Assembly: GCA_021234155.1 (NCBI GenBank)
Contig: JAJEKV010000013.1
Coordinates: 4,272,028 to 4,336,027 of the forward strand
DNA: 64,000 bases
From: Isoetes taiwanensis
Taxonomy: Eukaryota; Streptophyta; Lycopodiopsida; Isoetales; Isoetaceae
Reading direction: 5' to 3'
Shown: piece by piece, positions 11,254-21,310 of the stretch
Layout: the number at the start of each line of letters is the position of its first letter
Position numbering within the stretch: the stretch's first letter is position 1
Program-made: the position numbers and the translations under genes
The notes under the pieces: model-generated
What the model was told of the DNA's origin: nothing
The model's input: only the letters and a program-made list of their open reading frames with translations
Databases searched by the model: none

Positions 11254-11480
11254 TCCTTTACTCATCCTAAACTAGAATCCAACCTCGATTACCAAAGAAC
11301 CGCAGCACTGCTTCCAGACACGACAAAATGGGCCCATCTTTGCTGATTCCTCAGCATCAAATCCAATGTTCTTTTTTTCTAAATTCATGTATTTCTAATG
11401 GGTGCTAATTCCTTTTCCCTGCTTCTTGACATGCGTTTCAATAAAAGTTAGAAGATCCTTGCCTTCAAATTCCTCTCAAA

Positions 11481-13943
11481 ATGTCAGTATCATGTCCTAT
11501 GTCAGAAACCATGACTACAATACTCCTGTTTCTTCTTCTTTTAGCTCCAGCTTTAGGAGCAGACTATAATGCCACCTACTATAAAGGCACTCTAAAGTTG
11601 GGCTGGAATGTTACAGTAGAAGCTGCCAATGGTAATGACCATAATCTTATTGGAACTGAACTGAGTGTCCAAAGCAGGACTCAAAATGCAGATACATGGT
11701 ACTGGTTGGTCTTCATGCAAATGGAGGGCAGCCAAGAATACTGGAAGCTTTCCATTGTGCTTTGGGATAATTATGTTGTGCAAGTAGTATGGTCAATTGA
11801 TCATGCTCTAGGAATAAATTCCACTCTCAGTTTTGAAGAAAATCAAGGCCTGATCTTAAGAAATGAGGCCCATGTCCCAGTCTGGTCGACTGCTTGGGTT
11901 CCTAATGCCACTGAGCTTCACCTCAGTATAGATGGTTACATGTTCATTGTGGATCAGTATAATCAGTCACTTTGGAGCAGCTTTAATAGCCCAATAAACT
12001 ACCTTGTTTGTGGGCAGGTTCTGAGAAATGGAACCAGGCTTTTAAGTGGAAACTATAGCTTTGCCATAGATTCAACTAGCGCTGCTCTTGATTACATGCA
12101 ATATCCATATCAGAAATGGAGTCTTGACCCTAATTCCTTAGATGCGACTGCTTTTGCTGCTTTATGCTGTGATCAGTCTGGCGCATATTTCCAGATACGT
12201 TCTGATGTTGGTAATGTCTCTGAAAACAACTATCTGCTCGTGAATTGGGTTCGCTGCAATGATTCACCATTCATCACCCAAATTCTGAGCTTGTCTGTTA
12301 TAGCTGCAGACTATGCGTCCTTTGCCACTTTTAGTGAAGGAATTTTTTCAATCACTAGATTGTGGAAAGATAAGAATTCAACCTTTCAAGGTCATGAAGC
12401 TTGCATCCTTCCTAACTCTTGTGGCCCATATGGTTTGTGCACGAATGGTAGCTGCCTTGGATGTGTATTGAATGATTCCTATGTACAGCCTTTTACATCA
12501 CAAAACGATTCATCTAGCTGCAAATTCAGATACAATTCTGGCAACTGCGAAATGATAAGAATAAGTGGTATTGACTATTACCAAAACACATATGCCCTGC
12601 CTAATGTCAATAACATTGATGAACATGACTGCAAAACACTTTGCGTCAACAGATCTGGATGTGATGTTGCATTCTATCAAGCTCAGCATAGGTATTGCTT
12701 TCTCGTTGATAAGATAGAAAGTGTTAGATATATAAATGAAAGTTATGCTGCTTTTTTCAAGGCATGCCAGCCATATAAGACAAACGTTACTCACAAGGGT
12801 GCTCTTAAGTTAGTAATGCCTCTTGTAACTGCTTTCATATTGGCTGTAGTAGCTTGTGCATTTCTTATTCTGACCATAAGGTACAAAAATACCAAAAGGG
12901 TGCGCAGATATAATGATGAAGATGAAGAAGATGAGGTCCTGACTGCATTTTTATTTGAATCAACTTTGAGAAAATTTCCACTTCGTGAACTAGAGGAAAT
13001 AACAAATGGTTTCAGTGAAAAGCTAGGATTGGGAGGTTTTGGAGTAGTGTACAAAGGAGTCTTAAAGAATGGAGGCTTTGTGGCCGTGAAGATCTTGAAT
13101 GAGTCAAGTCAATTAAAAGCACAAGATTTTTATGCTGAGCTGTCAATACTCAGCAGGGTGAGGCATTTAAACCTTGTCCAATTATTGGGTTTTTGTGCCA
13201 CTAAATCCATTAAAGCCTTGGTATATGAATATATGGAAAAAGGCTCTCTTGATCAGTGGATAACATGTGACAATGGACAGCTAAGCTGGGAAACAAGGAT
13301 GAAAATAGCAGTTGGGTCAGCAAAAGGTTTGGCATATTTGCATGAGGAATGTGCAAGCAAGATTCTTCATTTGGATGTGAAGCCCGAAAACATTCTTTTA
13401 GATGAAAACTTTCTGCCCAAAATGGCTGACTTTGGGCTTTCAAGGCTCATGGATAGAAAGGAAACTGGCATCTTCATGACTACATTACGTGGAACACCAG
13501 GTTATTTATCACCAGAGCTATGCAAAGGGGATGCTATTGATGTGAAGAGTGATGTTTACAGCTTTGGGATAGTCTTGATAGAGATTCTGTCAGGACGTAA
13601 GTTTGGCCATATGAAAACACAAGAAATATGGGGCTACAGCAGCAATGACATGATTCATGAATTTGTAGATGAAAAGCTGAAAAAATCCTTCAATGCGGAT
13701 GAAGCAAAGAGGATGCTTAGTGTAGCTCTTCTTTGCATCAACCAAGATCCTGCACTTAGGCCCAGGATGTCTACTGTGGTTCAAATGCTAGAAAGAAAGC
13801 AAAGTATTCCCAATATTTTGCCTGAATCACAACTTAAAAGAATGGACTCAACAGGAAGCATGTTTTCGTGCTCAACTACATCCTATGAAAATTCCTTGGA
13901 GCTCTCCAGCACTAAGAGCAGCTCCAGTCTGCATGGTAGATAA
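11481..13943 (+). CDS. G-type lectin receptor-like serine/threonine kinase, copy A (820 aa, intronless)
   Basis: Plasma-membrane receptor kinase. Residues about 1-26 are a signal peptide (second Met MSETMTTILLF at residue 7 is an alternative start). The N-glycosylated ectodomain has a bulb-lectin (B_lectin) region at about 75-200 with the VVWS, VPVWST, SLWSSFNSP strands, an EGF-like cluster ACILPNSCGPYGLCTNGSC at about 307-325, and a PAN/apple-like cysteine region at about 356-430. The transmembrane helix is about 444-466, followed by an acidic juxtamembrane run (NDEDEEDE). The kinase spans about 510-770: glycine loop GLGGFG 516-521, catalytic Lys537, alpha-C Glu553, HLDVKPEN 630-637 (Asp632; non-RD because Leu replaces Arg), DFG 650-652, SPE 677-679. 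This order matches SD2-5-type S-domain kinases. The ligand is unknown. Polyadenylation signal AATAAA lies at about 14022. All catalytic residues are present, so it looks functional. Confidence 0.96.
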   Translation: MSVSCPMSETMTTILLFLLLLAPALGADYNATYYKGTLKLGWNVTVEAANGNDHNLIGTELSVQSRTQNADTWYWLVFMQMEGSQEYWKLSIVLWDNYVVQVVWSIDHALGINSTLSFEENQGLILRNEAHVPVWSTAWVPNATELHLSIDGYMFIVDQYNQSLWSSFNSPINYLVCGQVLRNGTRLLSGNYSFAIDSTSAALDYMQYPYQKWSLDPNSLDATAFAALCCDQSGAYFQIRSDVGNVSENNYLLVNWVRCNDSPFITQILSLSVIAADYASFATFSEGIFSITRLWKDKNSTFQGHEACILPNSCGPYGLCTNGSCLGCVLNDSYVQPFTSQNDSSSCKFRYNSGNCEMIRISGIDYYQNTYALPNVNNIDEHDCKTLCVNRSGCDVAFYQAQHRYCFLVDKIESVRYINESYAAFFKACQPYKTNVTHKGALKLVMPLVTAFILAVVACAFLILTIRYKNTKRVRRYNDEDEEDEVLTAFLFESTLRKFPLRELEEITNGFSEKLGLGGFGVVYKGVLKNGGFVAVKILNESSQLKAQDFYAELSILSRVRHLNLVQLLGFCATKSIKALVYEYMEKGSLDQWITCDNGQLSWETRMKIAVGSAKGLAYLHEECASKILHLDVKPENILLDENFLPKMADFGLSRLMDRKETGIFMTTLRGTPGYLSPELCKGDAIDVKSDVYSFGIVLIEILSGRKFGHMKTQEIWGYSSNDMIHEFVDEKLKKSFNADEAKRMLSVALLCINQDPALRPRMSTVVQMLERKQSIPNILPESQLKRMDSTGSMFSCSTTSYENSLELSSTKSSSSLHGR

Positions 13944-14932
13944 TTACCTTGATTTCTCACTTGGGCAACAGCTTGAGGAATGAGATCTGAGATTGCTGAA
14001 GGGACAAATTTGTTCTATATAAATAAAAAATGCTTGCTTCTGTTGTGCCCTAAATCTTCATAGTCTATATCGTCTATCTATTGTGATTTTCTTTTGTTCA
14101 GGCAAAGTTTTGACTTTGAACATCTTTCACCACTTTGAAATTTAACAAACATTTTCTAGCAGAGAAAATGGTCCTGCTTCAAAATTGATTAAAGTTCTGA
14201 CCTGCTTACAATTGCACGTCGAAATGAAATGGAGCCTGCGATAAAGAAACAAACTGAATGCATCCGTGCACATCCAAAAGTGATACAAGTGTTTTCAAAC
14301 TATAGCCAGAGTCTCACATGATAAGGTTTAAGACCAATTCTGCATCTATCGCGTTGCACTTAACATTTTGAATCTCCTTCAGAGCTCCGATGAGAGCACA
14401 AGCTTTCAATGCTTTCTCCAGGATGCATTGTTTATGATTTGTGACAATGTTAGCTCCAAGCCAAGTTCAGAAGCGAAATTCAGCGAGATCACTATAGATC
14501 TTACCTGAAAAACTATAGATTAGACGACCAATGCATTTGAGGTGGACACAATCGATGCCCTAAAAGAAGCGGGCATTTATATTCGAATTTCCAATATCCC
14601 ACGAGCAAAATAGAACACACAGTTGATAAACGTGATACCTATTATTAGTTTGCAATGGTTTGCAATGGTTTGCAAACCCTATGGGCTGGGAAGTTTGCAA
14701 ACCATATGGGCTAGGATAGTTTCGATATTTGGCTTTTTGTGGGAATAAAGCATTGGGTATTTGGGGGTGAAAATTAGGGCAAATATATACGTTCTCTATT
14801 CTTGTTGGATGGGCTGTGGCAATTTTTTCTGGCAATGGATGCGTAGGTCTTGGTATATCGTGGCATGCAGGCCTAGATAGGAGGACCTTTTATTTTAGGT
14901 TTGTTCCTATCCTTTTGCCTTAATTTTTCTGG

Positions 14933-15960
14933 ATGCTTCTGGTCTATGCCTTGAATCTGGAAGAATCCCGCTTGGTTGTCAATTTTCGCCGTGGAAGCCT
15001 CCTTGTCATGGCGGTGCCTCTCAATCTGGCTCTTTCTGTGCTTTGTGTTGTTGTTCTTGTGTCTATCAGGCTGCAAGAGCAGCTGCTGTGGCAGGAAATA
15101 CATCCTATAAGAAAAAAAAGGAAGGCTAAATTGTTCGAGCTTGGTGATGACAGGTGGATCGATGTCTCTGAGTGACTCTTTCTTTTAGTAGGATGGACAT
15201 TGATTTGTTGTTTCTTGGAAAGCTAATATGTATTCTGAGGGCCATGTGTATGGCTGATGGGGTCAGTGTAGAGGGAGGAGCAAAGAATGACAATTTGCAT
15301 GTGAAGGTGTCATGAGGATTGTTGCTCACAATGCTATTGCTGTGAACATGTTAATTAAGCAATATTTGGGTTGGCAAGATGGGAAGGCGATTGCCTATAT
15401 TCTAATTTGCAAGGTTTTGAAGGATATACATTGTTTTAAGGGGATAGTGGGTTACTGCCTTAAGGATATTGAAAAATTGCATTCCATAACTGCATATATT
15501 CTAGAGGGGAAGCAATTTTATGCTATGTCTGCTGCTGGAGACCTGAAGAAAAACGTTGTTCTTGATCACATGAACTTGATTTCTAGAACAATCCACTTCA
15601 GGAATTATTAGGTAAGTGGTAGCTTAAATTCTGCTTAATTTACATTCTCACAAAAATGATTATGACGTGGATCTTTTCCTTCTCCACTGCTTGGGTTATC
15701 CCTAGCAATTCTGCTTATATCCAAAAGAACCGTGTCCATGTTGCATGGAGAGTTGCTTGTAAAGGGACGTAGCCTGTGTTATTTATGGCTTAGGTAAGTG
15801 CATCAAGCCGATTGACAGGATTGGAAAGAGAAGACGCAAGTATTGGACGATGTGGTTATGGATAATACGACATATGTCTTATTGGAATGTCAGAATCCTG
15901 CTGACATCTGTATGCCAGAAGACCCGTCGTACCTGTGGGCATACCATTTAATCTTGATGA
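14933..15960 (+). mobile_element. Degenerate HUH-endonuclease (Replitron-like) Rep protein relic
   Basis: Pieces of one protein appear in order over several frames: a basic KKRKAKLFELGDDRWIDV (about 15113-15167), RMDIDLLFLGKLICILR (about 15191-15241), GVSVEGGAKNDNLHVKV (about 15260-15310), then after a frameshift AVNMLIKQYLGWQDGKA and FKGIVGYCLKDIEKLH (15336-15480), LDHMNLISRTIHF (about 15560-15600), then in further frames a VAWRV block near 15745 and LDDVVMDNTTYVLLEC (about 15846-15893). From memory this is the layout of HUH Rep proteins of Replitron-type transposons: (V)SxERGGxxGHLHxQ, (L/I)KxYLGW, GxxGYxxKDxGxxHF and NLxxRAxxFxxYR. The first His of the HUH pair appears as Asn (NLH), and stops and shifts disable it. 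The element's termini are not defined. Confidence 0.6.
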
Positions 15961-16404
15961 CTTTACTCTTGATGTTGGCTAATTTTATTTGAAGTGCTCC
16001 TATCCTAAAATGCGGCGGCAAATTGATGACTCCAGCGCACTTGTATTGTCTTTATTTGTGGTACTGCATTCTCATTGAGGTTAATTTGTCTACTGTTTAT
16101 TTCTGTTAGTGAATTCTTCTTGGTGATGTTGTTTCATTAAATGTGGTAAAGTAAAATGAATGAAAAGTCTAGAACTTACATGTTGTGAAACACTGGAGGC
16201 CTTCAGGAGCAGATGCAAAAATACGATGTATGATATGCACCAGAAGAGTTTGCCGGATCTGCTGTTAAACAGTGATTGCAGAAGTTCTTGCCGGATTTGC
16301 TGCCAAACGATGATATGTCGTCGGATCTGTGAGCCAAACAACCTCTATTCCACTTTGAAGCCAAGAACTCTCTGCAAAAGGACTCGGTCCAAGACGTTAA
16401 AGCC

Positions 16405-16565
16405 GATAACGTCCTTCCCCCGGCATTATGGCACAGAAAAATGGCCTCATGGCCTTGTGGCCAGGAAATTCCTCAACCGTACTGCCGTACGGCCTTGGAA
16501 TTTCCTGGCCACATGGCCACTCGGCTATTTTACTAGGCCATAATGCCTCGTGGGAGGACGTTATC
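16405..16565. mobile_element. 161-bp foldback/MITE-like element
   Basis: The left end GATAACGTCCTTCCCCCGGC and the right end, read in reverse complement, GATAACGTCCTCCCACGAGG pair, and both continue into ATTATGGC. The interior is a further palindrome: GGCCTTGTGGCCAGGAAATT against AATTTCCTGGCCACATGGCC. The whole segment can fold into one long hairpin. It is much more GC-rich than its flanks. No clear target-site duplication. It may be a small MITE or a structured end of the nearby transposon relic. Confidence 0.8.
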
Positions 16566-18450
16566 TAGCCCATCTTCCATTGCCTAAGTGGATCAGGATC
16601 GACGTACTAGTGCTGGTTGATAGTTGGATTTTGCATGATGGTGACACATGGGATTCATGACATTGGCAGTATGGAGGTGGCTAACACTGCAAAAATGGGT
16701 GATGGGTTTGATACCTTCGGTTCTGATGCAAGGAAAGGCTCGTGTGATGGCTTGGATTTGCCTCAATTTTGGCTATGTGGAAATGCTTGGGTTTGACTCC
16801 CAAGGAGCTATTTGCTTGTTTGATTGTTTAGGAAGTAGTATCATCGTATTCATTAGGCATTAACCATTATATATTCGTTGAATGGCTTTATTATTTTAAG
16901 CATATTTCTATACTATTGGTATTCCAGTTTTAGGGTTTTCATCATAGAGGCTAGAATTTACTCTCATATGGAATATTCTGGATTGCTCCTATATCAAAAT
17001 GCCAGGATTTAGCCATAATGCATGAGAGAGGAAAATCATCAAGGCATATAACCCTTGAGGCCGACAGACCGAGAGGGTTATTCGCATAACCTGAGAGGGG
17101 GGAGCATTGACCTCTTTAAGTCACATAACCTTAGAGAGGGGAGCGATGGCCCCTTTAAATCTTTGCTGGAGGAGATTATCTCAGCATCAAGGGCAGTATT
17201 TGACACAAGAAGATTATTAAGAGCAAATCAATGGAAGGATTTGGTGCTAGAGATTATTAGGATAGTCTCCCATTGGTTATCACAATAATCTTCTGCCAAG
17301 AGTTCTTCACAGTAATAGTTTTTGCTTGGATGGCTGGGAGCGATTAGATCAGGATAATCTTCGACAACTAAGACTTAAGAAGGGGATAAATACCCCTACG
17401 AGCCTTTTACAACTTGTTTATTTGATGTACTATTTATTTGTTGTAAGGGACAAGCATGAATGTTTATCCCCTTTACCCAACGGGTAAGCATCGTCACCGA
17501 TAGTCGGATTATCGACACACATAGCTCCCACTGCTCGATTATCAGAGGTTTAGCACCCTCCCAGAACTATATTATCTATTTCCAGTCTAGACTATCATCA
17601 TTCGAGGCAGAATCCGGTGCTCAAGCTACACAAAAAGATGTTGCATCTCAGATAACAAAGCAAAAATGGAGGGGGTAGATAACAAAGTAAAATAAGGTAG
17701 ACAGTTGGTAGTCCCTCATAATATGCAAGAGAACAAACATGTGCGATTATATGAACTCTGCACTGTACTCTTTCTAGACAAGTAATTATTGTACTATCCA
17801 AGATGGCTGACTTCATTTTATGTTTATGTACATAGGCTGTGGCAAAGAAAGTAATGGTTTGAAGAACTTGTTCACATTGAAAATGATATTATATAAATGA
17901 TGTGAGAAAATCAAGAGCTGTATTTCTTTTGAACCATATTAGGCAAAAGACAATGCTATTTGGGCATGTGTTCATCTTTACATCATATGTGAGTTAGACA
18001 ACAAGGGATATTGTGTGCAAAATTTTAAGACTTAAATATGTAGCATTATAACAGGGGGTTTTTTTTGTGATTTTGTACGCTTTTTGGCATGGTTTTCCTA
18101 TGATTTCGGTGCTGTATTCATTGGGCCATACTAAATAGTATTTCTAGAGTGCAGCTTTTCTGGAGCGTTGATGTGGATTAGCTTTAACAATCTAACGGTT
18201 CTTATGTCGAGCTCCTTATTCATATGCATGAACCCAGCAAAGCTCTGTTCTCTCAGAAGCTCTTGTGGTGGTATTACCCGTCGTGCCGTCGCGCTGATCC
18301 GTCTCCCTCTATCCTCATCCAATAGTTGTGGTATGGAAGTTTGTGCTCTTTCATGACAGACAATCTTTCACGGCAGAGATTGGAACAATGCATGATACGG
18401 TGTTATTGTGTTTTTGCTGATTTTTGCTGTTTTTTGCTGTTTATGCTTCA
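16566..18450. other. Spacer without a recognised gene
   Basis: No gene recognised. Short open frames (16648-16863, 17055-17288, 17460-17678) lack domain features. There is a roughly 42-bp tandem duplication near 17083-17165 (CATAACCT(G/T)AGAGxGGGGAGC). A purine-rich AAGGGGATAAATACCCCT near 17380-17397 with downstream Tyr-rich tract and 'gggtaagc' resembles the TATA/leader part of a decayed LTR, but no second copy is seen in the window. Confidence 0.4.
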
Positions 18451-18454
18451 TATT

Positions 18455-19085
18455 TCATTCATCTTTTTTAAACATTCTACAGAAAGTGTTGTGTTATTTG
18501 GTTTTGGTTCTCAAGATTCTAACGTGCAGGCAGATTTCCAGCATGGTGAAGTGGAGATGGAAAAAGATCTGGCCATAACATCCTCAACTTCCCCTCTGCT
18601 TCCCCTCTGTGCCTTAGTACGGAACTGAAGCCCAGAATCTGCATGCCAGACCCAATCCTGTTGCACTGTTTAATCCGGGACAGCGAAAACCTGCATGGCA
18701 GGGCCAAATCCGAAACCTAGCAATACACCTAGCATTAGAATCTGCATGCCAGGCCCAATGCTTTTCTTGAATCCAAAACATTTCCACTGTATTCATCTCC
18801 TTTAAACATTTTACAGAAAGTATTGTGTTATTAGCTCTTGGTTCACAGGATTCAAACGTGCAGGGAGATTTCCAGCATGGTGAAGTGGAGATGGAAAAAG
18901 ATCTGGCTATAACATCCTCAACTTCCCCTCTGCTTACCATTTGTGCCTTAGTACGGATCCGGAGCCGAGAACCCGCATGCGGACTCCAATCTTGTTGCAC
19001 TTTTAAATCCGGGACAGCGAAACCCTGCATGGCAGGGCCAAAACCGGAACCTAGCATTCTTTTCTTGAATCCAAAACCTGCATAA
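18455..19085 (+). repeat. Tandem duplication of a ~330-bp unit
   Basis: Unit 1 is about 18455-18788 and unit 2 about 18789-19085. Both contain ATTTCCAGCATGGTGAAGTG and GAGATGGAAAAAGATCTGGC, a TCAACTTCCCCTCTGCTT segment, CTTAGTACGGA, and CTGCATGGCAGGGCCAAA, then TTTTCTTGAATCCAAAACA. The copies differ by scattered substitutions and small indels. Further partial copies of the CTGCATGGCxGxGCCAA phrase follow at about 19086 and 19270, together with a repeated GAATCGCAATATGTAGCAT. Open frames here are low-complexity accidents of the repeat; no coding function is evident. Confidence 0.9.
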
Positions 19086-19429
19086 ACCTGCATGGCGGTG
19101 GTGAATCAAATCGCAATATGTAGCATTACATCTACCATTACATCCATCAGATTACTCTTGAATACGAGACTCTCGCGACGATTCAAAGATGCCAAAACCG
19201 ATACCATAACAAGAGAAAGTTTGATGATACCCCGCTGGCTTGCTCCCCAAAAACGAATCGCAATATGTAGCATAAACCTCCATGGCAGGGCCAATCCGAA
19301 AACCCTAACAAGATGCTTCATGATAGCATTTGGCTTGCTCCAAGCACCCGGACTCGACCGTGCCATATCGAAAACCCTAACCCTGCCACAACAAATTTGC
19401 CTATCTATTTTCTACACAACTCTGAAATG

Positions 19430-20420
19430 ACGACCTTCGTAACCATCCTTTATTCCTGGAAAATAAAAATGGAACCCCTCCTCTCAAAAACCACCATATT
19501 GCTACATATTGCTTTAACGTGACCAACCATTGCTTAGGTTAATATCCAATTACAATTACAAGCTTGTGTTATTCTTATTATAATGCTATATATTCCTTCT
19601 AACCTTGTGTTGTTTTTTTAATGGTTGCAGCTATTACAATGAGACGAATGGCACGAAACAGACGAGGCTCGACCTCAACATCACGAATGGGAGTTATACA
19701 AGCAGAAGGCATCACGTACGAAATAAACCATCCTGCACAAGAAGATGTCGCTGAAGCTCAAGAGGCTCCAAAACTATTATAATACCTTTGCTATTTTCAA
19801 TAACTCAATAAATTTCTAAATAAAATGCTTTTATAGCATATATAATTATATTACATTATGCTTTAATATTATAGTTACTCATGTTTCATTTTACTATATT
19901 CCCTTTTTTTCCTTAATGCTGCATATTACATAACACATATTGCTACATGTTTTAAATGTCTTTTATATTCTCACGTCTGTTTTTTTTTATGGCCCGAAGG
20001 GCCAAAAAATTTTTTTAGTATAATAACCAACACATAACTACCATTGACATTAATAAATATAACCATTGGATCCAACACATTTAAATTAAAATCCCCCTTA
20101 AACCCCCTTTGGTTTGGGTGCATATTCACACGGGGGGTGACTCCGGGCAACGAGAGTTGTTGGATAGGCATATTCACCGATTATTTCTTAATCTACACCG
20201 TACGTAAAGTTCCTCGTTTGTGGGGTATGCAAGTACATAATTTGCTATACTGTATAACAAGATTCGCAAAATACTATAAGATTTCAAGCGGAATACTATA
20301 TGGTTAATTATGAGAATATATACATATGGTTGCTAACCAAGTTGGGTTTAATAGAAGTTCTTTGAGTTTCAGTATGCAAAACAAATGGAGAGTTGAATGG
20401 CATACAAAGAACTATGAGGT
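19430..20420. other. AT-rich spacer with a small spliced-looking ORF
   Basis: At 19621-19782 a 53-codon frame begins MVAAITMRRMARNRRGSTST after a pyrimidine tract ending GTTGCAG, and ends before an AT-rich stretch; basic and unrecognised. A perfect GGCCCGAAGGGCC palindrome lies near 19991-20003, and a GC-rich patch (CACGGGGGGTGACTCCGGGC) near 20130 stands out from the AT-rich background. Such patches are typical of Helitron ends, but no CTRRT terminus adjoins this palindrome. Confidence 0.3.
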
Positions 20421-20423
20421 AAT

Positions 20424-20681
20424 ATGGTAGAAGATGTTCTAAAGTAACATACCTATTTATATGCTATGGTAATTTAATTAACAATAGGCAAAGGTAACAA
20501 GGTCATTTGTATATATTGAAGATAAAAATTTAGAATCTTGTGAACATCTTTAATGGTAGAAGATATTCTAAAGTAACATACCTATTTATATGCTATGGTA
20601 ATTTAATTAACAATAGGCAAAGGTAACAAGGTCATTTGTATATATTGAAGATAAAAATTTAGAATCTTGTGAACACTCTTA
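20424..20681 (+). repeat. 129-bp near-perfect tandem duplication
   Basis: ATGGTAGAAGATGTTCTAAA starts copy 1 (20424-20552), and the same sequence with one change (ATATTCT) starts copy 2 (20553-20681). Copies are almost identical throughout, so the event is very recent. No gene function is apparent. Confidence 0.95.
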
Positions 20682-20769
20682 ATGACAGGGGAGCAAATAA
20701 TATAGGAACAGGGGAGGTCAAGAAAAGATAACCTTACTAAAAAGAATCCAACGGGAAAATCTTAATGGC

Positions 20770-20968
20770 AGTTGTCCCATTTAGTTTGGCCTCAACATGG
20801 TTCTAGACCAGCACACACCATTTGGAGTACCAGAATAGTTTCAAGGCACTATTCAAGCCCAAGACCTGATTCTAGGCTGGCGCACACCATTTGGAGTTCT
20901 ATACAATGGTTAAAACCTCAGAATATTTTCAAGGCACTATTCAAGCCCTTGTGCAAAGAAGTTAAAAA
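20770..20968 (+). repeat. Imperfect ~90-bp tandem duplication
   Basis: CACACCATTTGGAGT and TTTCAAGGCACTATTCAAGC occur twice in the same order (around 20812-20870 and 20881-20950), with a GGTTCTAGACCAGC/GATTCTAGGCTGGC lead-in. It is more diverged than the neighbouring 129-bp duplication. Confidence 0.75.
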
Positions 20969-21276
20969 TGCAAAGGTAATGAGATACATGGCAAAAATTG
21001 ACTATGCTGAAAACTGACATAGTCAAATTAAGAGTTCATTTTCTGGCAAAGCAAGTGTCTGTAACCACTAACCTATTTGTTTCAAGACGATTTTGACAAA
21101 GAAACACACGATTTTGGTTTTGACATTATATAATAGTGAATTCGATATCTCTGAACCATCAAATCCAACTATTACAGACAATCTAACACATCAGAAGTTT
21201 TGGGACAACTTCAACTAGAATATAACAGGCGCAAATAAAATCCCTCAACTCAATATTCAAAATTTATAAAAGACTA

Positions 21277-21310
21277 CTAGTTATGGTGCCCGGCATTGCC
21301 GGGCTTTAGT
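21277..21310 (-). mobile_element. Helitron-like 3' terminus
   Basis: On the minus strand an 8-bp-stem hairpin GCCCGGCAATGCCGGGC is followed after seven bases (ACCATAA) by CTAGT. Helitrons end in CTRR, inserted before a T, with a GC-rich hairpin a few bases upstream. The element interior would run to the right of 21310; its 5' TC end was not found, and no Rep/helicase coding was recognised, so it would be a non-autonomous or truncated copy. Confidence 0.5.

Larger units (their letters stand above)
10490..14470 (+). repeat. Receptor-kinase segmental duplication, copy A
   Basis: This block and 35175-38900 are the same sequence duplicated in direct orientation. Similarity begins about 1 kb before the kinase ATG (shared TACCTAATAAAAGCGC/TACCTAAAAGCAC, ATGGGATTTCA, TTTCAAACTAGA-AAGTGGGA) and continues past the stop through the shared CATCTTTCACCACTTTGAA and TTTTCTAGCAGAGAAAA to an AGAGCTCCGATGAGAGCA segment near 14390. 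Promoter and 3' flank are thus included. Copy A carries an extra roughly 50-bp tandem duplication at about 10880-10980 (TATATTTTGGCCAACGTAGT twice) that copy B lacks. Short coding-like minus-strand text (DAELVL) near 14330-14350 recurs in copy B near 38700. Confidence 0.88.

Noticed and set aside
12510-13784. Minus-strand ORFs of 64-94 codons over kinase copy A (and mirrored ones at 36898-38184 over copy B)
   Set aside because: Antisense shadows: the same ORFs recur at the homologous places because the sense gene is conserved.
17370-17600. Possible solo LTR (AAGGGGATAAATACCCCT with downstream T-rich leader)
   Set aside because: No second copy, no TG/CA limits and no target duplication in the window; kept only as a remark in the spacer entry.
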